DNA from: CAYLNH01 sp964384625
GTDB taxonomy: Bacteria > Verrucomicrobiota > Lentisphaeria > JABSQK01
Length of the DNA: 51,584 bases
Reading direction: 5' to 3'
NCBI GenBank assembly: GCA_964384625.1
Contig: CAYLNH010000016.1
Coordinates: forward strand, 1 to 51,584
Positions 51,516 to 51,584 of this stretch are shown here, piece by piece. Every line of letters starts with the position of its first letter. The first letter of the stretch is position 1. A program made the position numbers and the translations under genes. The notes under the pieces are model-generated. The model had not been told where the DNA came from. It saw only the letters and a program-made list of their open reading frames with translations, and ran no database searches.

Positions 51516-51584
51516 CTCGGCGGTACGTTCACTAAGGGTCGGCGCGGAAATAACGTCGCATTATTCGGGGCAGACATACCAACC

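Noticed and set aside
51062..51577. Minus-strand frame of 171 residues at the right edge
   Set aside because: Arg/Pro/Ser-rich shadow frame overlapping the repeats; the other frame (51210-51515) reads more like protein.
1..51584. tRNA, rRNA or riboswitch genes
   Set aside because: I scanned the gaps by eye and saw no tRNA CCA-ends with cloverleaf pattern, rRNA stretches or known riboswitch cores. A covariance-model search (tRNAscan-SE, Rfam) would decide.

Overview
The window is a GC-rich bacterial chromosome segment. It carries a formylglycine-type sulfatase, a Gfo/Idh/MocA oxidoreductase, a decayed xylose-isomerase-like barrel, a giant TPR protein, large LRR proteins, PagL-like and LpxL-like lipid enzymes, and many intergenic hairpin repeats. 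This mix suggests a Gram-negative of the Planctomycetota/Verrucomicrobiota/Lentisphaerota/Kiritimatiellota type or a similar environmental lineage. The phylum is an inference: no rRNA or tRNA was seen.

Layout. 1-6.7 kb: mixed genes (aldo/keto reductase with Fe-S domain, zinc-ribbon membrane protein, secreted rhodanese), a frameshifted ankyrin gene, a vapBC pair with a clear promoter/operator, and a truncated, frameshifted sugar-phosphate isomerase abutting a 66-bp tandem repeat. 6.8-18.8 kb: TrpB2-like synthase, a 1727-residue TPR protein with an embedded C39-like peptidase domain, an ApgM-family phosphotransferase, a sulfatase, a Gfo/Idh/MocA oxidoreductase and a YjbQ protein, separated by repeat-rich gaps. 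19.1-36.3 kb: one long, tightly overlapping plus-strand operon resembling aryl polyene/flexirubin pathways. It encodes an acyl-CoA/AMP ligase, a tyrosine-ammonia-lyase-like MIO enzyme, two hotdog dehydratases, an MMPL exporter, a thioesterase, two ketosynthase/chain-length-factor pairs, an ACP, two radical SAM proteins, a GT2-DUF2062 glycosyltransferase, an LpxL-like acyltransferase and a PagL-like outer-membrane protein. 36.3-40.4 kb: a hairpin-rich gap, a possible RiPP-type NHLP leader peptide, a SOUL lipoprotein, a second ACP and a GH127-like protein. 40.4-41.8 kb: hisI and hisG on the minus strand. 42.1-51 kb: an ArnT-like glycosyltransferase fused to a LamG-like domain, two large leucine-rich-repeat proteins and a TerB-like protein.

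How the genes may work together. In the 19-36 kb operon a tyrosine-derived aryl acid would be activated by the ligase, loaded on an ACP and extended by the two KS/CLF pairs. It would then be dehydrated by the hotdog pair, and tailored and placed in the envelope by the glycosyl-/acyltransferase, exporter and PagL-like protein. Two points set it apart from textbook aryl polyene loci: no ketoreductase is encoded in the window, and two radical SAM proteins with cobalamin-binding-like N-termini sit in the middle. A four-helix-bundle gene bounded by oppositely oriented heptamer arrays interrupts the operon between the two radical SAM genes. The same heptamer lies between hisI and hisG.
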